DNA of 64,000 nt from Niebla homalea (GCA_019925105.1 JAHGAU010000021.1:868001-932000), one strand, 5' to 3'; numbered from the stretch's first letter, positions 25,401-37,807 are shown. Notes: generated by a model not told the origin, from the sequence alone. A program made the numbers and translations.

Positions 25401-27829
25401 TAATAATCTTAAGCTTATTAATATAAAACTTTATAAACTTTTTTTAAAGTAAAAATCTTAATATTTATTTTTAATATATTTATTATTACGCTTTTTTTAA
25501 GTATAATATTAATAGATAAGTCTCTGCCGGTTTTTGATAAAGGTCCTTTTATTATTTTTCTTTAACGTATCTTTATAAGTTTATATCGAAACGTTTAATT
25601 ATTAAATAATTTTCCCAATTTCCTTATTACGTGCTTTTTATATAATATTATGAAATTCAGGGTACCCCGGCTTTACTATATAGCCGTCTAAGTAAATATT
25701 AAGTATTATATTTATTATAACTCTTTAAGTTTCTTTATAAATATTTAAATAATGAAATAATCGGGGATAATTAAAAAACTATTAATCATTTTAATTTCAA
25801 TATAGACTTTTTAATAACGGCTATTATACTTATTAATTATTATATTTAATGTCTTTTATAGACTTATAAATTCTTGAATAAACTCTATATATAATCTAAA
25901 CTTTTAAGGCTTATATTAATCCTTAAATTTTTCTTAAAGTATATTTAAACTCTTTATAATATTAATTAAATACTTAATATTAATACCGTAACGGTTTCTT
26001 AAGGTTATATATACTTTGAGGGTATCTTTTTTAAAGGTTATTAATTATTATCTAATTTTTTATTTATTAACTTTACGATATTTATTACCGTTAATTTATT
26101 AATAAAAGGATTAAACTTAAAAAAATCCTTTATAATAAAGTCTTTCTTAATCGTTATTATTAATAAAGTATACGGAAGATAACATGAATAAGATATTAAT
26201 TATATTATAATTATTAATAGTATTTAAGTTTAAGTTTAACGACGTTTAATACGTTAAAAACTTATTATTTAAGGGTAATAAGTAATTTACGTTAAATAAC
26301 GGTATCCAATTTTTAACGTTTATATTTAGCTTAAAAATAATAATATTTAATAGGTTATTTAAAGATTTTTCAGACGCTTTTAAACCGAAGCTATTATATA
26401 ATTTTGATATTTACGGGGATAAATAATCCCTATTTTCGACTTAATTTTTATTAATTAAATCAAAACGGTCTTCCTTCCTTAAGTCTTTAAATATAAAAGG
26501 AAAAAGGGTATTTCATATATAATAATATTATTAAATAATAAGGTTTAAATATTATACTTTATACGGGATTATTATATAATTTAAGGTAATAAATAATATA
26601 AAGCCTTATTAATTAAACTATTCTTTATTCCGGTTAAGTTTAAAATAAAACTTTATAACGTATTATAATATTATATATATATCCTTAAAATTAATACCTT
26701 TTTCTACTTAAAAGCCTTTAATCTTTATAATTAAAACGTTTAATTTATTTTAATTATTTTACCTTAACTTAAAGGCTTTAATCTTTATAATCCGTAATAA
26801 GTAAACTTATTTTAAGTTTAATTATTTATTAAAGAATTCTATAATTAAACCTTAACCCTTTTTTTCTTAAGAATTAATTTTTACTTTAAAAGGTTTAACC
26901 GTTAATTATTTATTCCGTCCCGTATTTACTTTTTAAAATTAAATTAAAGCGAATAATTTCAGGCCGTAATATATTTAAATCCGATTAATTTACCTTTAAT
27001 TGATGTTAAAAACACTTAATTTTAATATAATCTTTAAAACTTTAAACTTAATAGAATTCTATAATATATTTAATATTCATTTAATATCTTAAATTTCTTA
27101 CTTAAACCTTAATCAAGGCTTTATATATATTTATTAACCTTAAAAGCCTTATATTTTGGCTCCGTTAACTTAATACCGGCTTAATTCTTCCGGTATATAA
27201 GCCTTTACGGTTTTTAATAAGATTAAAAAAAATTATATTCTTATTAATAAAACGTCCTTTTTTTTAATTTAAAAATATAAATAATTATATAAGCTTCTCT
27301 ATTTATAATCGTAATATTATACGTTTAATTAAATCGATTTTTAATAATATAGCTTACGTATAAGTATCGTTTACGGGTATATTTTATATTATAAGTTTAT
27401 TACAGTTTATAGGTTAAATTAAATATTAAAAAGACGTTATTTAAGTATTTAAACGCGTAATCCGGGCTTTTAATTTATTAAAATTAAAAGGTATAAGTTA
27501 TTTGATTATTATTATATATAAAGTACGACTATATATAAAGCTATATGCCGCTATTTTACTTAAGTTTAATACGTCCGTTTTATCCAATCTGATCCGCGTT
27601 ACGTAATCTCCCAAGTGGCGATCCTCCACCTTTAACATAGCCTTTAAGTCTTCTCAAATACGTTATTAAATAAATCTAATTGGAAAATTATTTTATCTTA
27701 TTTTAATAATAAATATAAATTTTTAAAGCTTAATAAACTTTACTATTTAATATATAAACTAGATTTTCAAGTAACTATTTCGGTTTATAAAAAATTAAAA
27801 TTAACTGTAAATAAAAACATATTACTTAC
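16411..27829. other. AT-rich RIP-degraded DNA, no gene
   Basis: About 11.4 kb with no supportable gene. An imperfect tandem duplication of about 53 bp lies at 16970-17060 (TTAAACTTCCTTAACGACCT / TTAAACCTCCTTAACGTCCT). Less mutated patches that keep CpA/TpG lie at about 19820-19950, 25000-25130 and 27530-27640. These may be untouched ends of inserted elements, but no matching terminal repeats were found. Elsewhere stops are dense in all frames. Confidence 0.6.
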
Positions 27830-28130
27830 GTGTAAAGCCAACAACTTTTCCTACCGGAAAAAGACTAGTATATATAGTGTTAATAACCAGCTGTAAACCT
27901 GATTATGACTAAGGGCACCCTTAATTGTACTATTAGTACCTGGTTTAAGCCCAGATGTTACCCGGTTGGAGACCGGTTTAAATCCGTCATTTCATTATTA
28001 TTTTACTATTATTTGCTTAAATACGGTTTTCTATAACCGTTAATCAGTATAGACCAGGTTCCGACTTATAAATTAAATTAATACCCTATACTTTCATAGT
28101 TTATTATTGAGAAATATAAAAGTTTATTGG
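27830..28130. other. Less mutated patch of unknown origin
   Basis: CpA and TpG reappear over about 300 bp. It contains GGTTTAAATCC (about 27985), resembling an RNA polymerase III B-box with two RIP-type changes, and a CTGG-TTTAAGC-CCAG stem-loop about 25 bp before it. A full tRNA cloverleaf does not form. A tRNA-derived SINE remnant is possible but unproven. Confidence 0.3.
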
Positions 28131-28185
28131 ATTTACATAATTAATTTTCAAAGAACCATTATATTGCGATAAACTACTCCCGGAA

Positions 28186-28377
28186 ATTACCCCGGAATAC
28201 CCTGAAAGCCACCCTGAAAGTGCACCTTAGAAGCCACCCCGAAAGCCACCCCAAAAGCAACCCCGAAAGCCACCTTAAAAGCCACCCCGAAAGCCACCCC
28301 AAAAGCCACCCCGAAAGTGCACCCCAAAAGCCACCCCGAAAGCCACCCCCGTAGAAGCCTTTATTAGAGCCACCCCC
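28186..28377 (+). repeat. 12-13 bp minisatellite (GCCACCCCGAAA)n
   Basis: About fifteen tandem units of GCCACCCCGAAA with variants (CCCCAAAA, CCCTGAAA, CACCTTAAAA and a 13 bp GTGCACCCC form). The array is C-rich on + and only slightly affected by RIP. A shorter related word, AGCCCCGAAAGC, occurs at about 33571, and the inverse theme (AAAGTGGCTT / AAAGCGGCTT) occurs at 31970-32030. Confidence 0.8.
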
Positions 28378-28390
28378 TAGCCCTTATAAT

Positions 28391-30940
28391 AAATCAATAT
28401 CCCAGATATACTTTATTATTAATCTACCAGTACTATTACTTTCTTCCTATTCTGGTTTAATAAGAGTTTCAATTATATAAACGGTATTACCTTATAGATT
28501 ACGTAAATTAAAGATACGTTAATTAATAATCTACTTATAAACGGGTATATTAAATATTGGATCTTATACTTATATTATATTATTTAACAATATAAAAAGC
28601 TTAATAAAGCTTATAATAAAGAAAGGGTAGCGTTTATTGTAATATACGTATATAAAGACTTAAATAAAACGGGCTTTAAGATCGTATATAGTAATAAAGT
28701 TATTAACGTTAAAGACATAGCATTAATTACGTCTGTAGAAGCTTCCGTTAAATACTTTACTTTATAATAAGAGGATACCTACTTATCGGTATATACGATT
28801 CTTTAAAATTACTTTATAGGTTTCTTACTTAAATTAACGATTCTTTACCTAAGATATCCTTAAAAGCGCCCAAAACTTATTATAGAAACGGGTATTAAAA
28901 GGGTAAATTTATCAATTTAATAATATTATTAATATAAATAACCCTTATAGCTTAAACCTTTTTAATAAAATATATACCGATTAATATTAAGAATATTAAG
29001 AATCTTTTATAATAGCTTATATCCCTTTAGTATTTTCTTCTTAAAGATTTAAAGAGTACTCGTTTATAAAAAGGAAGCTTCTGGAAAAAGAAAGACATAC
29101 GGAGTCTACCAGGTTAAAAGCCTTTATTAATTCAGGGTAATTATAATCTTATTTATTAGTAAAATTGAATTTAATTAATAAGAAAAGGATATTACGGAAA
29201 AAAAGGTACCCTATAAAATTAAGGGGTACAGCTTAATTTATTATTCCTTTATATAGCTTACGATAATTGATAATTACTTTTATACCTATAATATATATAT
29301 ATATATACTTTATTTTATCCGTTAATATATTTATATTTATTATTAATTTATATTTTAAGGCTTAATTAATAAAGTAAAAACCGGTATAGAAGTTTAATAA
29401 CGTTAATAACTTCTCGAACTTATTAAACTTTAGCTTTCGCCCTTTTATTTTCTTAACTTTACGTTACGGTTTAATAATTACGGTTTCTAATATAATAAAT
29501 AATATATTTAATATTATATCCTCTTTAACGTTATTGGTATACTTATCCGTTATATTATAAACTTCCTCGATTAATCCGTTTTTATTAATTATATTCTTAA
29601 CGTTAATAAAAGTTTTATTTTTACTTATCCGGTCATTATTATCATTAATATCCGGTAAAATAAAATTATAAGAGTTTTTTATAGGGGCTTTTATTATAAA
29701 ATAATTAGTAAAGTCTTTATAGGTTTATTAAGCGGTAAAAATAATATGACGGACGGTATACGGGTTAATATATCTCTGGTTCCCAATAACGATATTAAAT
29801 AAAGCGAATTGGCCGAATACTTTAATAATAATTTATATTATAATAATTTTAATATCTATAATTTGCTCAATAGCTTATAATAATAATAATTTAAATTAAG
29901 TAATTATAATATACTTACGTAGAATTAATAAAAGTAAAATACTTATTTTATTTACTTTAAATAATAATTATAATTAAATATATTTTAAAAGACTCTAAAT
30001 ATAAAGTCAATTAAACAAAAATCGGAAGTTTTAAAATACCTTAATATATGCAATATTACCTTTCTTTATTAAAATTATAGTTATAAGGTAACTTTATAAA
30101 ACCTTACTTAATCTTTTTCCTCAGAATATAGTATATTATAGGTACGAGAATAAATAAGATTAAGTAAAAATATTAATTTAATAATAAGTAAATGGTTAAC
30201 TTTAATTTTAATCTCTATTATAAACTTCGCTTAATCCTTAAAAGTTATATTTTATATTAGCCTCTATTAATAAATAATTTAATAATAATATTTACTATTT
30301 TAAATAAGATTATAATTAAGGTTATTTCGGTTATCCGCTATATAATAATAAATACGGTATCCTTACTTTATATTATACCTAAGGAAACCTTTATTATCTG
30401 CTTATTACGGTATATCCCTTAAAAAAGCGATTACGGGAGTATATATAGCTATAATTATATTATTAATAATTATATCCGTAATGCGATTTAACTCTTAAAT
30501 AAGTCTACGGAAGGCTTTTATAACGTTATTTAAATCTATATTATAAGGATTAAGTATAAAAGTAAAAACGTTAATAATTTTCCTTTTTTTTCTATACGGT
30601 AAATAAGCAAGAATAAGGTAAAAAACTTTAAGTACTCGGTATATATTCTTATGTATATTAAAGTTATCAATAAATAAAAAATAAAAAAATAATCAATATA
30701 ATTTTATAAAAATTTACTTAGTATATTTACGGTTAAAATAGTTTATTTTCAGTTTATTTTATATTAAGTATATTTATTAAAAAGGGTGATAAAAGTATTT
30801 TAATCCGTCAAGAGTATATTAATAAAATATTATTATTTACGTATAAGTCCTGCTGATCAGAATTATTACTATTAAAGGACCGGTCCAGAAATATAGGAAT
30901 ATACCGTTAAAATTATTAAATAAATATTATTAACTTTATA
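28391..30940. other. AT-rich RIP-degraded DNA, no gene
   Basis: No gene supported. The part from about 28450 to 29300 has somewhat more G and fewer stops on the + strand than its surroundings and could be an old transposon reading frame. No domain could be recognised with confidence. Confidence 0.55.
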
Positions 30941-31255
30941 TTGATTGATTGATTAATTTATACTACGGATCTAGCTAAGTTAATTCCGGCGTTCCTTAAT
31001 ACGCGGCCTTTTGGCCTTGCTGGTAACCGTAAAAACCTATTACTTATAATATTAAGGCAAAAACCGGCGTTTACCAGGCCTTTACTTTTTATCCCTTAAG
31101 GTAAAGGATATTAATAGCCGTTTAAAAAGTAATAATCTATTTATATATTTCCTATATTCTTACTCCCCCAAGAAAATCCATAATATTACGACCGTATCCT
31201 TATAGGGGCTGCCCCCAGGCTCGTTGCTCTTCCGCTCCTTTACATATCTATACTG
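30941..31255 (-). repeat. Dispersed ~310 bp repeat, copy 1 (LINE 3'-end-like)
   Basis: Starts with (TTGA)n, then TTTATACTACGGATCTAGC and TTAATTCCGGCGTTCC. The same sequence recurs in the same orientation at 34871-35175, the two differing mainly by C/T and G/A. Read on the minus strand the unit ends in (TCAA)n, as 3' ends of some non-LTR retrotransposons do, so two 5'-truncated LINE copies are a reasonable inference. No reverse transcriptase was recognised beside either copy. Confidence 0.5.
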
Positions 31256-31949
31256 CCCTATTAACTTTATATATTTTAATAAAAATAACTTATTTATACT
31301 TTAATAATATAGATTTAAATAGTACTTTATTACGTAATCGGGTTAATTAATAATACGTTAAATTAAAACTATAATAAAATAATTTTTATAACGCTTATCT
31401 TTACCGATAAATATTACTTTACCGTACTTATTATTATTATAATCTATTATATTATTAAATATAATTAGCTTATTATCTTAAGTATATAATACTTAACTTA
31501 AAGTTAATCGTATTAATAACCCTTATACTTATAAATACTATAGTTCCTTTAATTTATCGGCGAATTTAATTATATTAAAATGTATTTTTTACGTAAGCTT
31601 AACTACCAAAAAAATAACTAAAATTAAATTAATTAAATTATATTAATAATATTATAATATACGCTTAATCCGGATATAGGTTTAACCCTTCGCTTTTTTA
31701 ATAAGCGAAAATTACTTTTTAATCTTAATTTATATCGCGCGTTATATAAACTATATTAATACCTTACGGGGTTATACCAAACCCAGAACGCGGAGTTAAA
31801 GGAGCATTAAGAGATCTTAAATTTACCATCATTTTAAGTGAGATTTAATAGGCCTTTAAAGTATTATTAAGGGGCTATTATTTACCTTAAGGGAACTTAT
31901 ATGATTCTGAAAGTGACGTTAACTGGTAGTTAACGCGGCTTATAATTAA
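31256..31949. other. AT-rich DNA, no gene
   Basis: No gene or clear repeat seen. At 31770-31830 a short less mutated stretch (CCAAACCCAGAACGCGGAG) precedes the minisatellite block. Confidence 0.55.
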
Positions 31950-32036
31950 AAGGCCCGTTAAAGGGACGTTAAAGTAGCTTTTACTTCAAAGTAACGTTAA
32001 AGTGGCTTCAAAGCGGCGTCAAAGCGGCTTTACGAA
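31950..32036 (+). repeat. Short degenerate minisatellite (GTTAAAGNGGCTT)n
   Basis: Imperfect tandem units around GTTAAAGTGGCTTC and GTCAAAGCGGCTT, six or so copies. The last copies are less mutated and CpG-containing. The array leads straight into a poly(T) run and the G-depleted tract. Confidence 0.55.
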
Positions 32037-32045
32037 TACGACTCT

Positions 32046-32048
<3 letters not shown>

Positions 32049-32075
<27 letters not shown>
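32049..32075 (+). repeat. Poly(T) run, 27 nt
   Basis: Uninterrupted T tract between the short minisatellite and the G-depleted array. It could be the poly(A) tail of a retroposed sequence on the minus strand, or simple slippage. Confidence 0.8.
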
Positions 32076-32076
<1 letters not shown>

Positions 32077-32096
32077 CCGTGGTAAGGCTGGGCCTT

Positions 32097-33290
32097 GTTT
32101 ATTGACATTTTGGCCCTTACCCTTACCCTCACCTGCACCCTTACCTGCACCTTACCACCACCCTTACCTGCACCTTACCACCACCCTTACCTCCACCTTA
32201 CCACCACCCTTACCTGCACCTTACCACCACCCTTACCTGCACCTTACCACCACCCTTACCTGCACCTTACCACCACCCTTACCCGCACTTTCCCTCACCT
32301 GCACTACCACCCTTACCACCCTCATCACCCTCATATGCACGATCACCCTCACCATCACCTGCACCACCCCGTCACCTGCACCACCCCCGTCACCTGCACC
32401 TGCACCCTTACCCTCACCATCACCCTCATCACCCTCATCACCCTCATCACCCTCATCACCCTCATCACCCTCATCACCCTCATCACCCTCATCACCCTCA
32501 TCACCCTCATCACCCTCATCACCCTCATCACCCTCATCACCCTCATCACCCTCATCACCCTCATCACCCTCATCACCCTCATCACCCTCATCACCCTCAT
32601 CACCCTTACCCTCAATCTCACCCTCGCCATCACCTGCACTACCACCCTCACCTTACCACCACCCTCACCTACCTCACCATCACCATTACCCGCACCCTTA
32701 CCATCACTTGCACCCTCACTTACTACCCTTACCACCCTCACTTACCACCCTTACCACCCTCATTTACCACCCTTACCACCCTCACTTGCACCCTCACTTG
32801 TACTACCATCTTTACCACCACCCTCACCTACTGCACCCTCACCTACTGCACCCTTACCTACTGCACCCTCACCTACTGCACCCTTACCTACTGCACCCTC
32901 ACCCTTACACTCACCATCACCCTCACTATCACCTACACCACCTACTGCACCCTTACCTACCTCACCCTCACCCTCACACTCACCATCACCCTCACCATTA
33001 CCTGCATTATCCTCACCTACACTACCACCCTCACCTACACTACCACCCTTACCATTACCTTTACCTTCACCCTTACCCTTACCCGCACCCTTTACTTGTA
33101 CCCTCATTATCACCTATATTATCACTTTCACCCTTACCTTACTTGCATTATTACCTTTACCACCTGTACCCTGGACCCTTACCCTCATCTGTATTACCAC
33201 CCTTATTTACTTTACTTACTGCACCCTCATCTACTATAAGCCCTTTACTAGGCCCTTTATTAAGCCCTTTACCAGACCCTTTACTATAAT
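32097..33290 (+). repeat. 1.2 kb G-depleted compound minisatellite
   Basis: Almost pure C, T and A on +. Three successive unit types are visible. A 23 bp unit (CCTTACCTGCACCTTACCAC plus CAC) runs six or so times at about 32136-32290. A 9 bp unit CATCACCCT runs about 21 times at about 32418-32606. A 15 bp unit CTACTGCACCCTCAC runs about five times at 32827-32900. The rest is mixed ACCCTCAC/ACCCTTACC words. Long stop-free frames here (about 400 codons on +, 117-128 on -) encode only low-complexity L/T/P/H or G/V/R repeats and I do not call them genes. On the minus strand the 9 bp block gives GGG every 9 nt, a regular G-quadruplex-type pattern. Confidence 0.9.
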
Positions 33291-33375
33291 GCGACGCTTA
33301 ATACGCGTATGCCCCTGCCGCAATAAGCTTAAAAAAACCGGGATTTAGATAAAGAACCTAAGAGGTAAATAAGGC

Positions 33376-33505
33376 CCTTTACCCGCACCCTTACCCGCAC
33401 CCTTAACAAACCCTTTACTAAGCCCTTTACCAGGCCCTTTACCAGGCCCTTTACCAGGCCCTTTACCAGGCCCTATACCAGGCCCCTTAATAAACCCTTT
33501 AATAA
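33376..33505 (+). repeat. 12 bp minisatellite (CCCTTTACCAGG)n
   Basis: About eight tandem copies of CCCTTTACCAGG and its variants (CCCTTTACTAAG, CCCTATACCAGG). Degenerate copies also occur at 33240-33290. It continues the C-rich theme of the neighbouring array with a distinct unit. Confidence 0.8.
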
Positions 33506-33613
33506 ATAAATATATAAATAGATAAGAAATAAATTAATAATTCTTTATTACCTTAAAGCCCCCCCTAAGAAGCCCCGAAAGCGGATACCCCCCTTAAATC
33601 TTAAAAGGGTGTT

Positions 33614-33754
33614 AAAAGGGTGTTAAAAGGGTAGTAAAATGATTATTTTTCTAAAAGGCTTTTTTTTAAAAAAAGGCTTTAAATCTCAAAGTTTAATCAA
33701 TGAGAATGGCATTTTGAGAATTAAATCATTTTGATACCCTTTTGACACCCTTTT
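33614..33754. repeat. 31 bp inverted repeat around a short spacer
   Basis: The arms at 33614-33644 and 33724-33754 are complementary at 28 of 31 positions. Each contains two AAAAGGGT-type words (left, AAAAGGGTGTTAAAAGGGT) or the complement (right, ACCCTTTTGACACCCTTTT). The 79 bp spacer holds CTAAAAGGC and AAAAAAAGGC words. It could be a foldback element or the terminal repeats of a very small MITE; no target-site duplication was found. Confidence 0.65.
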
Positions 33755-33759
33755 GGGCC

Positions 33760-34870
33760 TTTGGTGGAAACCGGTAAGGTAGGAGTTAATAATTAAAATA
33801 ATTAATTATTTAAAGAAGGATAAAGTACCGGGCTTCAACGGGATACTTAAGAGATTCTTAATCATAATAATATTTTATTCTTAATAATTTTACTCTATCT
33901 TTTTGAAACGTATTTAACGGTAAAATCTTATTTTTATACATTTAAAAAGGTAAAAACGATTATCCTCAAGAAATCGTTAAAGTTAAATTATGTTTAAACA
34001 AATATATAGGCTGGTTATAGATTATATATTTTAGATAAGGCCTTAAAGACGAGAATACTAGGAATCCTTAATAATTATGCGGAGGAATATAGTTTTCTCT
34101 CTAATTAATAAATGGGGATATAAAGGGATTATTTAAGAAAAGTGATATTAAAAGGCTTTATTAATAGCGTTTATATAATTTATAATTATAAAAAGAGATA
34201 TAGAATAAATTTACTTTATCAGAAATATAATTAAAGCATTTAATGAAGTAAATTACAAAAAATTACTTTACAGTTTCCGGGGAAAAAGGGTCCCGTTAAT
34301 TATCGTCAATTAAATAAGAAGCTTTTTAATAAACAAAATGACGTTAATTAACTTAAGATAAAAGGTAAATATAATAAAGCCAACGATAATAAGTGTCTTA
34401 TAAAGCTCCTCGGTCTTACCGGTATTATTTTTTATTCTTTAATTAATTACTACTAATTAAAGAGTTTATAAACTAAAACAAAAATGTAAAAAAAAAGCTT
34501 TATAAGTAGCGTTTACTTATTAATATATGGAACGTTTATAGCGGTAAATTACTTGGAGTTAAAGTAAGTATATAAGGTTTACTTAAGGTAGATTAAATTA
34601 TATAGTATTTAGTTTATACTTTATAAATATAAGTTAATATATTCAATAAGGTACCTAAAAATGTATAATATAAAAATAATAATGAAACTCGGACCGGTAA
34701 CGGTGAAACCTGAAATAAATATTAGAGTTTTAAGCCTTTAAGTAGATAAGAAACTTAATTAAAAACCGTGTATAATGAAGTTAGAAAAGAGAATAGTTTT
34801 ATAGGAAAAAGGCTTTATTCACTTTATAATATTTATATAAGGCGCAAACTTATAAACGGCTTAAATAATA
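33760..34870. other. AT-rich DNA, no gene
   Basis: Moderately RIPped. The frames around 33860-34400 have fewer stops than the deep AT-rich blocks and may derive from a transposon reading frame, but no motif was recognisable. Confidence 0.5.
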
Positions 34871-35175
34871 TTGATTAATTGATTTATTTATACTACGGAT
34901 CTAGCTAAGTTAATTCCGGCGTTCCTTAATACGCGGTTTTTTAGCTTTCTTAATAACCGTAAAAACCTGATACTTATAACGTTAGGGCGAAAAAACGGTA
35001 TTTACCAGACCTTTATTTATTACCTTTTAAGGTAGAAAATATGAACGGTTATTTAAAGGGTGGCGATTAATTTATATAACTCCCACGTTTTAACTTTATT
35101 AAGGAAATCCATAATATTATAACCGTATTATTATAAAGGTTATTTTCGGACTTATAGTTTTTCTATATCTTTACC
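34871..35175 (-). repeat. Dispersed ~310 bp repeat, copy 2 (LINE 3'-end-like)
   Basis: Starts TTGATTAATTGATTTATTTA and shares TACTACGGATCTAGC, TTAATTCCGGCGTTCC and AATCCATAATATTA with 30941-31255, same orientation. More RIPped than copy 1 in its distal half. Confidence 0.5.
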
Positions 35176-37267
35176 GATTTACCTAATGTTAATATTAAGT
35201 TATACCCTTAAATACCTTTACCGATATATATATTTTTTACTTTTTCGTTATTATCGCCGCCGATACTATTATACCTTTCTTTTACGCCGTATTAATATTA
35301 TATTTTTAAGCTTTTTATTAAATATAGTTTTTATACCGTTATCTTAAGGATTTAAACTGGTAACGGGGCTTATTAATTAGATTTTTAACGATTTTATTTA
35401 TTTCCGCAATAAGGCTAAACTATATTAATAACTTAATAAATATTATAAATTTAACGGCTACCTATATACTTCGTTTTATAAATAATATTTAACGGTAATT
35501 ATAAGTATTAATTTTTATTATAAGTTTTAATTTAACTTTAATAAATAAAAACGTTTTATAAATAATATTTAACGGTAATTATAAGTATTAATTTTTATTA
35601 TAAGTTTTAATTTAACTTTAATAAATAAAAATTATAAAATAAAAATATATACGGTATTTTACTTTTTTTCATCCGTATTTATATCCGGTATTTATCCGAC
35701 CTCCGGTATATATAATAAATAGGAAGTAAGTTAAACCGTTTTTGCCCGTTTAAAGTTAAATCGTTAATACGTTATTACCCTTTTTTATAATATTATAATA
35801 GTAGAAATACTTATTAATAATCTTTTTATTATTAAAAGTTAAATAATAATAATTTTAAGATATAAAGTCCTTATATTTCCGTTAATACTTAATTTACTTT
35901 ATTAGAATTTATAAAGCGATTATTATGGTTTTTATTCTTTAAATCTTTTTAATTTCGGTTTTTCTTACGTTTAACGGGAATTTATATACGCTTAAATTAA
36001 TTTCCGGGATATTGGTAAAGTTAACTTTTTTTCTTAATTTATTTTTACTTTATTTTAATAAAAAAAAAGAATAAATTTTTTAATTTATTCCCTTTAACTT
36101 AAAACTTATTAAAATTCTAACGGATCCGCTTATTTCTTATTATCGTAATTAAATATATATATTTTTTTAATTTTATTTAAGCGATTATTTAATTTAATAA
36201 GATTTTAATTAATAATATAAAAACTTTAAACTTTAATACCGGGATAAGGTTTACTTTATAAGTACCGTTAATTATTTTGACATACCGGTTCTAGATTTTT
36301 TTATAATATTTAAATAAGCTTTTTTTTATATCCCGGAATACCTTTAAGTATATATTAAATAGCTATAATATATATTATAGTTAACTTTATTATAGCCTAA
36401 TAAATAGTCCGGGCCTTTTATAACGTAACTTTCTATATTAATATGGTAAGATAAATAAGGCCCCTTTTTTATAAAGTTATCTTCTTTTAAACCTTTTTTA
36501 TATAATCCTTTTAATTAAGTTCTTTATTTACTTAAAGGTTAAGGACTTTAATATTAATATCCGGCTTTATTATAACTTTATTTAAGTTTATTATAATTAT
36601 TATATAGTATAACTTTAAACTCTTAATTATATAAATAAGCTTATATTTATATAATATAAATTAAATTTTATAAGTTCTTATTTATTAAAGATAAATTTTA
36701 TAAATTTATTTTAATTTTAAATAATTTATATATATAAAGGTATTATAAATTAAAAGGTAAATATTATTAATAAAGCTTTTAACTTAAACCTTTTATTTAA
36801 TATTAATAAACTTTTTAATTAATAAACTATTAAAGAATAAAAATAATATAAAAAAAATTAATAATCTTTAAGGAATCCTTATTATAATAAACTTTATTAA
36901 ACTTGTTTTTTATCCTAAGTTAATTAACGTAATTTAATTATTTAAGAAATTCTTTATTTACTTAATTAAGAAGGGTAATATCCTTTTCTTTTTTAAATTA
37001 TATAATAATTTTTAGTAATTTATTTTATTAAAAGCACCTATAATATTAAAAGAAAAAAGACTTATAATATATTTTTTCCCGTAACCTTATACTATATATA
37101 CGTTATTAATTAGTTTTTTAAGGGCTAATTTTATTAATTAATTTCTCCTTATTTTTATTTATTAATTAAAAAGAAGTCTATAATTATTAATATAATTATT
37201 AAGGATTTTTATTATTGTTATTTTTTAAGCTTTCTTTAACGTATAAAAGAATATAATAAGTCTATAA
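35176..37267. other. AT-rich RIP-degraded DNA with one tandem duplication
   Basis: No gene. Apart from the 80 bp tandem duplication at 35472-35631, nothing beyond RIP-type composition was recognised. Confidence 0.6.
35472..35631 (+). repeat. Perfect-looking 80 bp tandem duplication
   Basis: Unit starting CGTTTTATAAATAATATTTA repeats with a period of 80 bp (35472-35551 and 35552-35631). No differences between the units were seen by eye, so the duplication is younger than the RIP mutations it copies. Confidence 0.8.
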
Positions 37268-37807
37268 CATCAGCAAATCTGCGACCTGCTCGGATCGAGT
37301 GAATAAAATAAAGGTGATTTATTCACCTAGATCGCTCGTGAATTATTCACGAGAATCCCAGGAAACTTATAAGCGTTCCGAACGGTCCCGAGCGGGTAAA
37401 AAAAGGTTAAAAATAAAAACGTTTAAAACGGTAAAATAACGGTTTTTATTTATTATAATTTTTTTTATTTAAGTTTTCTTAATAGCGGGTATTATTATTA
37501 CTCCTTTTATAAGCCGTAATATTTAACGTTTTTTAAAATTAATTATAGATTTACTTATTTTAATTAAAAGTTACCTTAATAGTTAATAATTTATCCTTAA
37601 AAGGGGGGTAATTAAAGGGGGTAATTTAATTAAAAAATCCTTAAGTTAAAAAAAAAAGTAAAACTTACGAGAATCCAAGAAACTTATAAGTAAACCGGAT
37701 ACTTACGAGCGCTTTAAAACCTAGCGAGGGGGGATATAAGCTTAACTTGCTTAATCTGCTCGCTTACACTCGGAGTGCTTATATGCTGGTTCACAAATTT
37801 GCAGATG
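37268..37807 (+). mobile_element. 540 bp terminal-inverted-repeat element (MITE), copy 1
   Basis: Left end CATCAGCAAATCTGCGACC is matched by the complement of the right end, CATCTGCAAATTTGTGAACC, giving imperfect terminal inverted repeats of about 22 bp. It has no coding capacity. An inverted partner lies at 52857-53393, sharing blocks such as AAAACGGTAAAATAACGG, GGGGGGTAATTAAAGGGGGT and GAAACTTATAAGTAAA. Terminal ~100 bp segments keep CpA/TpG while the middle is RIPped. No clear target-site duplication was seen, so the superfamily is open. Confidence 0.75.

Noticed and set aside
27915..28010. Possible tRNA gene or SINE (GGTTTAAATCC, CTGG-TTTAAGC-CCAG)
   Set aside because: The anticodon-like stem is good, but the acceptor and T stems do not pair and the D arm is too short; kept only as a patch note.
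28186..28377. CRISPR array
   Set aside because: Units are contiguous 12-13 bp repeats with no unique spacers, in a eukaryotic context.
32095..33348. Open frames of about 400 codons on + and 117-128 codons on -
   Set aside because: They encode only low-complexity tripeptide-type repeats caused by 9, 15 and 23 bp minisatellites that lack stop words; three overlapping frames are open at once, and no domain or start context supports a gene.
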